Source: Diogma glabrata
Lineage: Eukaryota; Arthropoda; Insecta; Diptera; Cylindrotomidae
Assembly (NCBI GenBank): GCA_963693315.1
Contig: OY856186.1
Span: 93,283,802-93,347,801 of the forward strand
Direction: 5' to 3'
DNA length: 64,000 nucleotides
A program made the translations under genes and the position numbers. Numbering within the stretch: position 1 is the first letter of the stretch; each line of letters starts with the position of its first letter. This document shows positions 33,217 to 42,966 of the stretch, one piece after another. The notes below the pieces were generated by a model. That model saw nothing but the letters and a program-made list of their open reading frames with translations, was not told the DNA's origin and made no database searches.

Positions 33217-34437
33217 TTAAATAAAATATTCATTACAAATTGACTGCCGAATTTGTCGCCCAATTAACAACAAGTTGTTGTCATTTAGCTCGACAACTTC
33301 GTCATCGTCATTATCCATTATTTGACCAAGTTCCTTGTGGTACAACTTCATAAGGTTCATCAGTTTCATCATCAAATTCATCATTTTTAAAAAGTTATGC
33401 AGTGTTGTGCAAGTATTTGTTATTGCTTCCATCTTCTGAGGTGAATATTTAAGACAGCGATCTTTCCCAATGCACCTTTTTACGATACCCCATTTAATCT
33501 TTCAATGCTCTTTCGGGTTTTTCTATGAACAACATTATATCTTTCTTCCAATGTACTTGTTGGATGTAAAATTGGAGTCATAAGCCACGATTTTAGGGGA
33601 TAGCCGCTATTACCTTAAAAATAAATATTGTATAATAATAAATAATACTATTCTCTATATTCTATTTTCAGATCAACAAATCGTTTTGAGGTAGAAGAAG
33701 AAAATCTTTTTTCGGAACAACATTTAATCGAATAATTAAACAATATATAACTGAACACAATATATTATAATTAATGGATTGTTATTATTAGAAATAAATT
33801 ATTAGATATTAACATTAGAAATCAATTTAATTGCGAAATTTTTTTTAAGTATCCTTACATTATACAATAAATTATTGAAATATTTACCAAGAATATATTT
33901 GTTTTGTATTTCATTTGCTCGATATTTTTGGTAAAGAAATCCTTTGACTAGCGACTTTCGCCAAATATTTGCATCATGATTTGATATTTTCATGATATTT
34001 TCATCATGAACCAACATATCTTGCGTTTATATTTAAAATTATTAAATTGGAATCACAAATCTTCATTCAAGATTAATCGTTAGTTTATAATTTATTTTAT
34101 ACTTGAAAACACATACCAACTTAACGTGTTTTTGAATGATATTGGTGGCGATTTAAATAAACAGGTTCTCTTATTAGGTCGAAACAATGAGACATGAGTT
34201 CCATCTACACAACCAATAACTCCTGGAAAGCCGAACTTCTCAAAAAAACTATAAATAGTTGAAGATTGATTAATAAATGCTTTTTTGTAAAAATTCACAA
34301 GTTCACCCTATTTTAATCTCTGCCATTTCTGACGTCGTTTGTGGAAACCTAATTAGTTCGGGCATTAATTCTGAATTGACAATTTCACAAAACACTGTAA
34401 TTGTCCTTGAAACGACATATTGTGATACACAGTGTAA
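33217..34437 (-). pseudogene. PIF/Harbinger nuclease (HARBI1-like), decayed
   Basis: Minus-strand pieces appear in family order: QYVVSRTITVFCEIVNSELM and PELIRFPQTTSEMAEIK (about 34,310-34,437); FFEKFGFPGVIGCVDGTHVS (34,092-34,298), which carries the first catalytic Asp; DENIMKISNHDANIWRKSLV (about 33,900-34,017); GNSGYPLKSWLMTP (about 33,570-33,615), in which the second catalytic Asp of GDSGYPL reads Asn; RKTRKSIERLNGVSKRC, with the Glu-containing motif; and EAITNTCTTLHNFL with an acidic tail to 33,217. Separate frames and the D-to-N change show the gene is dead as read. Introns may explain some breaks. Confidence 0.75.
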
Positions 34438-34809
34438 GGTAATTTACACCTATTTTTTTTTTAAATGTTCCTAAAGAAATATTTTTTATATTAAATAATC
34501 AGTAATTACACAGGAAGAAAAAAATCACATTAACTTTAAAAAAAATAACCGTAGAATCAAAAATAATGCGACATGATTTTTCGCCAAAAGGAATTATTTT
34601 TATTTTTAAAGATTTTTGATTTTTAATTCCAAAGTCATTTAAAAAAGATTTGAATTGTATTAACATTGTATTATATAACATTGTATTATAAATGAAAAAA
34701 AAAATTTTTAATTTAAAATTCTAATTTTTATTTATAAGAAATCCACTTTTGATCCTAGAAAAATTATTTTCAAATTGAAAATCAGAGAATTTTGATTTGA
34801 AAAAACAAT
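34438..34809. other. AT-rich spacer between Harbinger remnant and repeat R
   Basis: Low-complexity AT-rich DNA with short A and T runs. No gene, and no Harbinger terminal inverted repeat could be identified. Confidence 0.4.
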
Positions 34810-35760
34810 TTTTTCTACTACCCAACTTAAAAAATCTACTTTCGATGTTTGTTCATTGCATCGAAAATTTCTTTTTTGTCACCAGTGATAAACAAACCTA
34901 TACAAATTACTTTCGAACCTAGTGACGAAAGTAATTTTTTAAAAGCCATCTATTTTCTAATTTCTTAACTAGAATAAATCATCCTAGAACACCCGTTAAG
35001 AGAATCAATTAATTGAATGAAATAATTTTTTAGTGTTAATTTGTCTTTCTTGGGATGACGACGTTAATTAATTTTAGAACTATTTACGAACAATTTACAT
35101 TAAAAATGTAAAAATAATATAATAGTTAACTATATAAGATTCACATATTCTTTTTAAATAGTATGGTAACAAACAGTTGGTGTTAAGATATTTTTAAAAA
35201 AATTATTTCTACTATTTATTTAAGAAAAACGAAAAAAAATATTTATTTACATAAAATATTTTACGTTGGTTTAAAATTTAAAATATATCAGGAATTTACG
35301 TAACGTCATTCCCATCCAAAAACTAAATCAAAACTGTTGTTTTTATTTTAGACTTGACTTTGTATATTAGACAACCGTCTTTAGTTATAAGTCTACTATG
35401 TAGACGCGAAATGCAAAAAACAATAAACCTTTAAAGATGTGTTATATAATGATTTTACGGACTTTATAGACCAAATAGAATAAAATTATAGGATTTTGTA
35501 GTGTAAATAGAATAAATATATGTATATGTATACAGTTGACGATTTTTTGTACGAAAGAACAATCAGGCTTGTAACTAAAGATGGTTTTTTTTATAACATA
35601 GAAATTGGATAATTTATTATAATTTATATTGAGTCATCTATATTTTAATAGCAGAAATATAAATTTAAAGCTTTTGTTTGGATGTTTGTATGTTTTAAAA
35701 TTTGAATTGTATGTAATTTTAAATGAAAATGCTGTAATTTTAAATGAAAATGCTTTGGCC
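34810..35760 (+). repeat. Repeat R, copy 2, uninterrupted
   Basis: It starts TTTTTCTACTACCCAACTTA and runs parallel to 9,315-10,200 with scattered substitutions and small indels. The junction AAAAAATCT/ACTTTCG at 34,837/34,838 corresponds exactly to the LINE insertion point at 5,109/9,315. Near the end a 22-bp word TGTAATTTTAAATGAAAATG is tandemly doubled (about 35,709-35,753). The 3' inverted repeat seen in copy 1 is missing, so this copy is truncated or diverged on the right. Confidence 0.82.
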
Positions 35761-35859
35761 GTAATTGAAACTTTTTTTTCAATAGTTAAGAGTTTCTAAA
35801 GTAAATATTTTATTTTTTATATAATAAAGTATAATATGACAAATATCATAAAACACATA

Positions 35860-36922
35860 CTTCTTCAAATAAATCGTGCATTATGTCAAATACGAAATTA
35901 TCAATAACGTGAAAAGAGGAGATATCAATAAATGCACATTTTTGTTTAATGCCAGTTATTTCAAAACCTTCTGTGAAACTTTGATCATATTCTAATTTAG
36001 ATCACAAGGTTTCAACAATTTCATATGTGTTATATTTGCATTCTACTTTGTTCCTCTTACATGCTCGACAAAATCCGTCGGAATTAAAACTTGTAGAAAA
36101 TCCAAGGTTAGCATTTAAACTTAAATTATCGCCTAATATAACACCAATTGTAAATTAACTAATTTACTTTCGATGTTGGATGTAATATAGAATAGACCCT
36201 ATCTTCTTCCAAAGATTTGATTTGATTAATAAATTCGTAAAACGTGGAATCGCGCCCTACAGATTTCATGTCTTTAGTTTTGATAAATCCAGCAACGAAA
36301 ACATTTTCTAATTTAGATTGCATATGTTGTGGAACAGTAGGAAAATAATAATAAATTCCACAAACAGAATATTCAGAACAATTACTACCAAGAGGATTGT
36401 TAACTTCAAAATCGTCCAAAAAAATATTAAATGGAATTAAAATTTTATCTTCTCCGATATATGATGTTTTCAATTTAAAGGTCTTTCGGTTTGATTAAAA
36501 TAGTGTTATCTATTGTTTTTTGTAGTAAAACATTTTTTTGAAAAAAGGATTTTATTTGAAATTTCAAATGCATAAAATAGCCGGACACATTTTTCCCTTC
36601 TAAAATCTAAAACAGGTTCACCCATTCTTATTATTTCCACTACTTCATTATTAATACAACAGGCAATTGAACTATCTTAGAGTTCTTCATCTTTTAATGT
36701 TTTCAATAAGCGATATTCAGATTTAGGATCTTCAAATAAATTTTCAAAGTTAAGCAAGTTTCTCATTAATTTTTCAATATCAGCAGAGACTTGTGGGAAA
36801 ATAATTTGTTTTATAATTGCCAAAAAAGATTCAATAATAGTAGATTCTTGCATGAGCAATGAAGGCAATTCTTCACGAGGATGAAGTTTCCCGGAACGAG
36901 CGTAGCGAGTGGAGGGAATCAT
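35860..36922 (-). pseudogene. Transposon-associated protein of an unnamed family, decayed
   Basis: The minus strand can be read as one protein broken by a few stops and frameshifts. The order is STIIESFLAIIKQIIFPQVS; RLLKTLKDEEL, a stop, DSSIACCINNEVVEIIRMGE; a frameshift near 36,480; ILIPFNIFLDDFEVNNPLGS; SVCGIYYYFPTVPQHMQSKL; then, after 36,159, GDNLSLNANLGFSTSFNSDG, FCRACKRNKVECK, TGIKQKCAFIDISSFHVIDN and VFDIMHDLFEEVC near 35,865. I recognise this signature (DDFE..NPLGS, GDNL.LN..LGF..SF, FHV..N, D.MHDL.EGV) from uncharacterised, often multicopy animal proteins that look like transposases. No superfamily name is claimed, nor any catalytic residues. The N-terminal part runs into a foldback. 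Confidence 0.6.
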
Positions 36923-36944
36923 CCGAGTGAAGAATTGCCTTCAT
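36859..36944. repeat. Foldback with GAGCGTAGCGAG core
   Basis: ATGAAGGCAATTCTTCAC (36859-36876) and GTGAAGAATTGCCTTCAT (36927-36944) are exact reverse complements. Between them, GAGGATGAAGTTTCCC... and ...GGGAATCATCC partly pair around CGGAACGAGCGTAGCGAGTG. The overall design matches the foldbacks at 22.4 and 38.4 kb. Confidence 0.75.
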
Positions 36945-37588
36945 CCTAAGCGAGTACAAGATACTATTTTATGCTCGACTACAAATATTTCAAATAATTT
37001 CATTCAAGTTTTCCTGTAAAAGTTTATATCGCCATATTGAAATAAATCTATGAAAAGAAAAAACAAAACAAAACATGTTTGTTTATTTTATATGTATTGT
37101 TCTTGTTTTATCTTGTTTATATTACTATACCAACAAATCAAGTTTTTAATTTGTTAGGGGAATTTGGAATAAATAAAGCGGAATGAAATAAATAAAAAAG
37201 GATTTCATATATAGAAAGGAATGAATACAATTACAATGAAAGATATACGCATGGAAAGTATATATTCTTTAGTATAGTCGTGGATAAATATTTTAACGCT
37301 AGATTGAATCCAGCTGGCATCTTTTCTTGAAATATTATTTTTAAATACAAATTTAAAACAAATAAAGTGTAAAGTCATAGTACAACTCTTTTCAACACAT
37401 TGGTAGCTATCTGTTCCAGTTAATCTGTGTATAAATTTCAAATGCTTTATAAATTGATAGCGATAGCTTTATAAAAAGATAGCGAAAAACAAAACAAGTT
37501 TGTTGTTTAATTTGTTTGGGGAATATTTAATAAACTATAGAACTGTTAAAGAATTTTAATCAAATCTACTAGTTGTGGAATGAATACA
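36945..37588. other. No gene; half copy of a foldback arm at 37,212-37,290
   Basis: No coding sequence is seen. The stretch 37,212-37,290 (AATACAATTACAATGAAAGA, CGCATGGAAAGTATATATTC, AGTCGTGGATAAATA) is a diverged copy of the left arm of the foldback at 37,589-37,706, without its second arm. Confidence 0.55.
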
Positions 37589-37706
37589 ATTACAATGGAA
37601 GACATACGCATGGAAAGCATATATTCTTTAGTAGTCGTGGATAAAAATATTTATCCACGACTGCTATAGAATATATGTTTTCCATATGTATGTCTTCCAT
37701 TGTAAT
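37589..37706. repeat. Foldback palindrome, about 57-bp arms
   Basis: The left arm ATTACAATGGAAGACATACG...CGTGGATAAA pairs with the right arm TTATCCACGACTGC...TCTTCCATTGTAAT around a loop of about 5 nt. A handful of mismatches are present, so it is older than the perfect palindrome at 4.9 kb. A half copy lies at 37,212-37,290. Non-coding. Confidence 0.85.
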
Positions 37707-38304
37707 GTTAGACATTCTCTCACTTGTTGTAGAATATACCGATCGTTAATATTCCATAGTTCGTTAAGTTTTCTTCCTAACAAAATCAATCGATTTCACT
37801 TATAAATATGATTACTCTTTTCATTTTCATTTATTGTAAGTATGTCAAGTTTATTTTAATTGCCAAAATGACACAAAATGGCAAATTTAATATTGAAACT
37901 GATTCAAATTTAACAAACTATAATAATAATCAAAAATTAAAACTAAATTTCATTCAATGTACATACATAATTTTTCTTTAACTGTATTAGTTGTACATAC
38001 ATAATTTTTCTTTAACTGTTTTCTTTAACAACATTGTTATACGTAACGTATAATAAAGTTTAATCGTACATTCACAATGAAAAAACTTTTAGGGCCATAT
38101 CGACAAACCAAACTAAAATCGCAACAACTAAAGTGTCAGTTTTGGTATTTTTAAACCACATTAAATCGTCTGTTTTAAATGTAGATTAAAGTTGTAGTTG
38201 CAGTTTTAGTTGTGGATATCAGTGATTAAATTTACACTTACAATTGACGGTTAAAATTCGATGATAGATTTTGTAAATCAATACGAATTCTCATATATAA
38301 TATA

Positions 38305-38463
38305 ACGAGTCGTCAAATAATAGTCGATTATTTTTCATAATCATTATTACGAATGTCATTTGAGGTCCCGAGTGCGCGTAGCGCACGAGGGAAATTTTTG
38401 ACCTCAAATGGCATGAGTGGTAATGTTGAAAAATAATCGACTAATAATTTGATGACGAGTTGT
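38305..38463. repeat. Foldback element with GTGCGCGTAGCGCAC core
   Basis: Outer arms ACGAGTCGTCAAATAATAGT and its partner ending ATTTGATGACGAGTTGT pair, including TAGTCGATTATTTTTC against GAAAAATAATCGACTA. Inner arms CATTTGAGGTC and GACCTCAAATG enclose CCCGAGTGCGCGTAGCGCAC, itself a short palindrome. Non-coding. Confidence 0.8.
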
Positions 38464-39479
38464 ATTTAGCAGACAATTTAACGAACAGAAATAGTAACAT
38501 TATTTCATACAACATATTCCTTTGTTGTCAAACAAAATTAAATATTATTTCATCTTAGTAGGCGCATAAATGTTATAAATTTGTAATTTATTTTTGAAAA
38601 ATAAACATAAACATGCAATCATTTATGAATGAAAACGGACATTTTTACTATTTGCAAATTGCATTTTCACATAATTTTGTATGTGCATTTTGTTTTTAAA
38701 TTAATATATTAAGTAGGCGGAAAATATTCGAAAATATTCGCTGTTCCTTCCTACCAGAAAAAAATAATCGAAACAAATCGTTTTGATTTGCTAAAAAATA
38801 GTAAATGAAGCGTTTTGATTGGACCTTATTGAAAATTTTTTTAGAGAGTTGAATTGTCACTAATATTTTATAATTAAATGTTTTGATACATTAATTCAAT
38901 TGTATTTCAATTGTATTTTTTATAAAAATTTTTAATAATTGAAAACTCTAAATAATTGTTATCTCTTGCAATTCAATATTGTTTTGTGTTGGATTTAAGT
39001 TGTTTTTACTATAGTTACATTATTATTATTATTACAATAAATTTTAATACATAATTACTGATTTCTAATTATTACTGTGTGTTCGAAAAATTATAGTTTT
39101 AAATTACGCTTAAAAATACCATCAAAATCTCAACTAAAGTCGTAGTTTTAATGTGGTTTAAAAATACCAGTTTTGAACACCAATTTCGAAAAAACTGTGA
39201 CTACAATTAAAAGTTGTAGTTACGTCTGTCGATATATATTAATCATGAGAATTTTTTCATTTCATTTTTTGGTTATTAATTTTTAATGGTAGAACAATGT
39301 TTTGAAATGTAATGTTTGAAATGAAATGAAATCTATAAGACGAATATTGAGATTTTTTCAACTTTTTCTGTGAGTTAAAAGTATTTCAAAAATAAATTAT
39401 TTTTCTCAAAATAATTTTCATACAAACGTGGATTTCATGAGTAAAAGTTCCCGCCCGGAGAGACGGTGTCATAAACGTG
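38464..39479. other. No gene seen
   Basis: AT-rich DNA. Two segments, around 38,125-38,200 and 39,110-39,200, share words in reverse orientation (TTTTGGTATTTTTAAACCAC against GTGGTTTAAAAATACCAGTT). They may be the two terminal parts of a further DNA element spanning about 38.1-39.2 kb. Confidence 0.4.
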
Positions 39480-40190
39480 AATCAAGACCTAAAAATAGTC
39501 GCCGATTGGCGACCAAAACCTGGTCAATTTCAACTCTACCAAAACACAGCTGTTGATTATTTCCATATCAAAGAACGAGTTCCCCAAAGATGTTTTATTC
39601 AGTATGTGTGATGAACCAATTGGTGAATGTAAAAACATTCGTTTATTGGGTATCACAGTTTCAAATGACCTACTCTGGAACGATCATGTAATGACGATGA
39701 CAAAAAGCGCGTTTAGAAAACTCGGCCTCCTAAATAGATGCAATTTTACAAAAAATTCTACTCCATACCACTTGCTCCATTTTTATAAGTCCTGTATACG
39801 AGTTGTGGGTGATCGAGTTTTAACATCAATTGCTGACCTCGTTGTTTTTTACAAATATCGTCATCAACAGTGCTCAGATGAAATCAGCAGCATCCTACCT
39901 CAAACTTGTTCTTGCCCCCGTTTCACTCGGCAATCGGCTAGCGCAAGCATTCAAACGTTCAAGAGCTCGCGGTCATACTGGCAGATCGCAGAAAGACTTC
40001 TTTGCCCAAACTGCATACAAATGGGATAGTTTGCCGGAATCCTTAGTCTCTGGTGGTTTTAATCCGCAGAGGTTTAAAACAAGCGTTCATCCACACCTTA
40101 GAGCGCAAGTTGTTTGGGACCTAGTTCCTAAAAGGTATTAATTATGTGTTGTTGAGACACATATTGTGAACTTCATAACACAACACTTTT
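39480..40190 (+). pseudogene. LINE reverse-transcriptase C-terminal part with 3' end (LINE 4)
   Basis: Pieces in order are NQDLKIVADW and VNFNSTKTQLLIISISKNEF (39,480-39,590, frame broken); IGECKNIRLLGITVSNDLLW, MTKSAFRKLGLLNRCNFT and LLHFYKSCIRV (39,553-39,800); then, after an internal deletion that removed the CSH.W block, ADLVVFYKY; then in a second frame LAPVSLGNRLAQAFKRSRAR, TGRSQKDFFAQTAYKWDSLP and VHPHLRAQVVWDLVPKRY (stop near 40,141). The order matches the post-catalytic C-terminus of Jockey/CR1-like LINEs. The 3' UTR (ATGTGTTGTTGAGACACATA...ACAACACTTTTTATTTT) recurs at 48,450-48,512 and 50,863-50,930. Confidence 0.78.
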
Positions 40191-40455
40191 TATTTTAAAA
40201 AAGATAAATTTGTTTTTATATATTTTATTTACAATTATATTTATATTCTATATATTTTAAAATATATTTTTAATTTTATACAGTCGTAACAATTTATTTG
40301 CAAATTTTTAGTTTTAGGTTTTCATAAAATAAAAAAAACTAAATTCATTAAATTAAATTAAAATCAATTTATTAAATATGTAATATTAAATTTACTATGA
40401 TTATCATTATACCAATAAATAAAACTTGAAATATATAATATATTAAATAAACCTT
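40191..40455. other. AT-rich spacer, no gene
   Basis: Very AT-rich stretch between the LINE 4 3' end and the convergent end of the Myb/SANT-like gene. It contains AATAAA words on both strands. Confidence 0.4.
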
Positions 40456-41051
40456 TCATTTATTTAAGTATTTCAACAGCATTTCATTTTTTAACCATCG
40501 GCTTTCTTTTTTATCATCTAGATCTTTCATATATTTTTCCATCAGTTTGTCTTTCAGTTTTAAATGGGCTATCTTCGCGTCGTAATAGGCTTCTTGATTT
40601 TCCTTTGAACGGTTAGTTGTTTTTTTGTTGTCACTTTTTCTTGAAGTGCTGCTTGCGGTTGTCTTTCCACCCCAACAGTTGCAATATTTGGAAAACTTAT
40701 TAACGGACTGTTTTTAAAAATATCATCCATTTCATCCATGTATAAAAATTTAGATGGCCTCGTTCCAGTACCACGGCCTTTTGCACTTTTATAAGCTCGT
40801 ACTAAACTCCTCCATCTTATTTGAGCATTTTCTGCGGTAGTTGGTGATACCTAAAGGCAAAACTATTTCAGTAGATATTTATAATTTTTGCTATTACAAA
40901 TTAAAATCATTACCAGCACATTTGCGGACTCAAGGTCCGTTAAAACTATCTCCCAAAAATGGTGTTTGTTTCTGGACTCAACGTATTCCTCTTTTCTTTC
41001 ACTATACATGTGAATTAGAGCTTTGCCTTCTTCATATGTCCAGTTTTTCAT
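40456..41051 (-). pseudogene. Myb/SANT-like DNA-binding protein, two exons, one frameshift
   Basis: Exon 1 (40,914-41,051) starts with ATG and encodes 46 residues (MKNWTYEEGKALIHMYSERK ... ESANVL). It ends at a GTAATG donor. A 63-nt intron (40,851-40,913, ending TTGCCTTTAG) is in phase 0. Exon 2 continues VSPTTAENAQIRWRSLVRAY and KSAKGRGTGTRPSKFLYMDE. This is the trihelix/SANT-like fold of DNA-binding proteins that accompany PIF/Harbinger transposases or derive from them. A one-base shift near the T5A5 run at about 40,710 is needed to reach the coherent end KENQEAYYDAKIAHLKLKDK ... EMLLKYLNK with TGA at 40,458-40,456. It is otherwise clean, so a recent pseudogene or an assembly error in a working gene are both possible. 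No nuclease gene is adjacent. Confidence 0.72.
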
Positions 41052-41320
41052 TCTTAAAATAAAGAAATATAACGGTTGCTTTATTTTGTAGTAAATCTAA
41101 TTAAATCAATTTGACATTAAATACATATATTGTGTAAGTCATATGGCCCCTTTGATTTCTTAGTTATATGCGTTTAAAAAATGTCTTTACAAATAAACGA
41201 AAATATTAATTTTGTATTAACTGTTAAAATGATTTGGTTTTTTTTCAGTTCCACAAAAATATTATAAAAAAGTACAAAGAATCAACATATGTTTTAGAAA
41301 TTTTGATACTTACACTAATG

Positions 41321-41550
41321 CTACATTTACAGCGACATAGCAAATTAGTAGATGTAATTTAAATCTGTGCTGTAAACACTTTTTATTTTAAAAGCTTGCA
41401 ACTAATTTGATATCTAGGCTTACTACAATTACAAACGATTCAAATACTTACGATTCAAATTACAATCTACGTTTTAAACTCATATTAAATATGCCAAGAT
41501 GCAAGTTATAATATACTATCTACTAATTTGCTATGTCGCTGTAAATGCAG
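41321..41550. mobile_element. 230-bp MITE with 32-bp terminal inverted repeats
   Basis: CTACATTTACAGCGACATAG plus 12 more bases (41321-41352) pairs with 41519-41550 (rc CTGCATTTACAGCGACATAG...) with a single mismatch. The interior is AT-rich and non-coding, and partly symmetrical (TTGCAACTAATTTG, TACAATTACAAACGATTCAA, ATACTTACGATTCAAATTAC). The target duplication is not clear. Confidence 0.85.
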
Positions 41551-42731
41551 TATAAAATGTTTGATATATCAATATCGGCAAGACTGACAATTTCAATTTT
41601 TTCAGCCAACTGGCATTAAAATAAAATACAAAGCTGCAATAATAACTTTTTAACAACACCATCTATTTGTTATTTTTTATTATCTTGCAGTTTTATTCTG
41701 CAGTTTTTATTTTCGGATTTTATCGGATTTATTTTCGCATGTAATATAACCTTAAATTTTCATATTATGACAAATATTTATAGAAGCTTATATTTAAATG
41801 TGACTTTGCTATTGTATATTTAAACATACCAACAAATATTTATTTATAAATAAAATTAAAAAATAAAGGTTACGGTTCATATTTATTTGACATATAAAAA
41901 TAAAATTTTAGTTCTCCAACGTAATATTACGTTGTTCTAGCATTCCACCTTTCATCACCGCTATTACGGCCATCATTTTACGTCCACCGCTACTTTCTTT
42001 ATTACGTCCGCTATCCTAGGAAACCATCGCTTTACCAAATGCATGTTTGTGCTCGTTCGGTGGAGACGGGTTTGTTTATTTTTTAGGAACTATTAGACCA
42101 AGCTCCCACGACACTTTAGTCTACCTCACATGTAACCTCTGTGCAATTTGGTTTAACTTTTAGAACCTATATCAGAAAATATCTATCCAGTGGCCGACTT
42201 ACTCATTTACGTTAATTAATATTTTTAATTAATTTTTGTAATCACTAATTACAAAAACCTAATTATTTGGAATGTAACCTCGCTGAAATTCGATTATATA
42301 TAGCTGGCTAACTTTATTTCCCAAAGATTTGTTTCAGTTTTGCACAAATAATTCTTTGAATTGTTAACCGTACAATATGTTTACGAGGGTTCATTAAAAA
42401 GTTATTAAACAATTTTGTACATAAACTAAATAATAGTTTAAATTTGAATTTGTAAAAAGTTAGTTGATTGTTGAATTGATTTTGTATCCTTGGTATCTGA
42501 ACACCCGCTTTGATTGTATGTCATAAAAGTAAGACAAACCTTCTCCCTAGCGGCAGTAAAGTTAAATTTGTCGACCAATTAAATTCAAAATTCGGCTCAT
42601 ACTGATCCCAAATTTTATTTTGATCAAGTTTTTATATCCTATTTGCCAGAGTAAAAATCAAGGCTCTAAGGTTTGTCCCTGTACGGATCAGGCATTGGTA
42701 AGGCAGCCTTATTGGGCCATGATCATAAGTG
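41551..42731. other. No gene seen
   Basis: AT-rich DNA with a slightly GC-richer patch at 41,930-42,070 (ATTACGTTGTTCTAGC, TACGTCCACCGCTACTTTC). No frame or RNA structure I can support. The right edge is the poly(T) that marks the 3' end of the minus-strand LINE 2. Confidence 0.45.
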
Positions 42732-42966
42732 TTTTTTTTTTTTTTTTTTTTTTTTTATTCTTAAAATGTCTTAAAAGTAAATACAAAGATTTTTACATTT
42801 ACTTGTAAATCAAGACTATAAAGAGTTTTTAATAAAACAAATTAAACTTAAATTATTAAAAGAGGCAAAATCTTAAAAATATATACATAATGGGCTAGAT
42901 GTTGGGCGACTTACACTAAGAAAAGGAGAGCAAAAAATCTTAAAATTAGTTATATATGATAATAAC

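Noticed and set aside
42732..42756. Independent poly(T) microsatellite
   Set aside because: Its position at the end of the LINE 2 3' UTR and its single-base purity fit a poly(A) tail read on the other strand.
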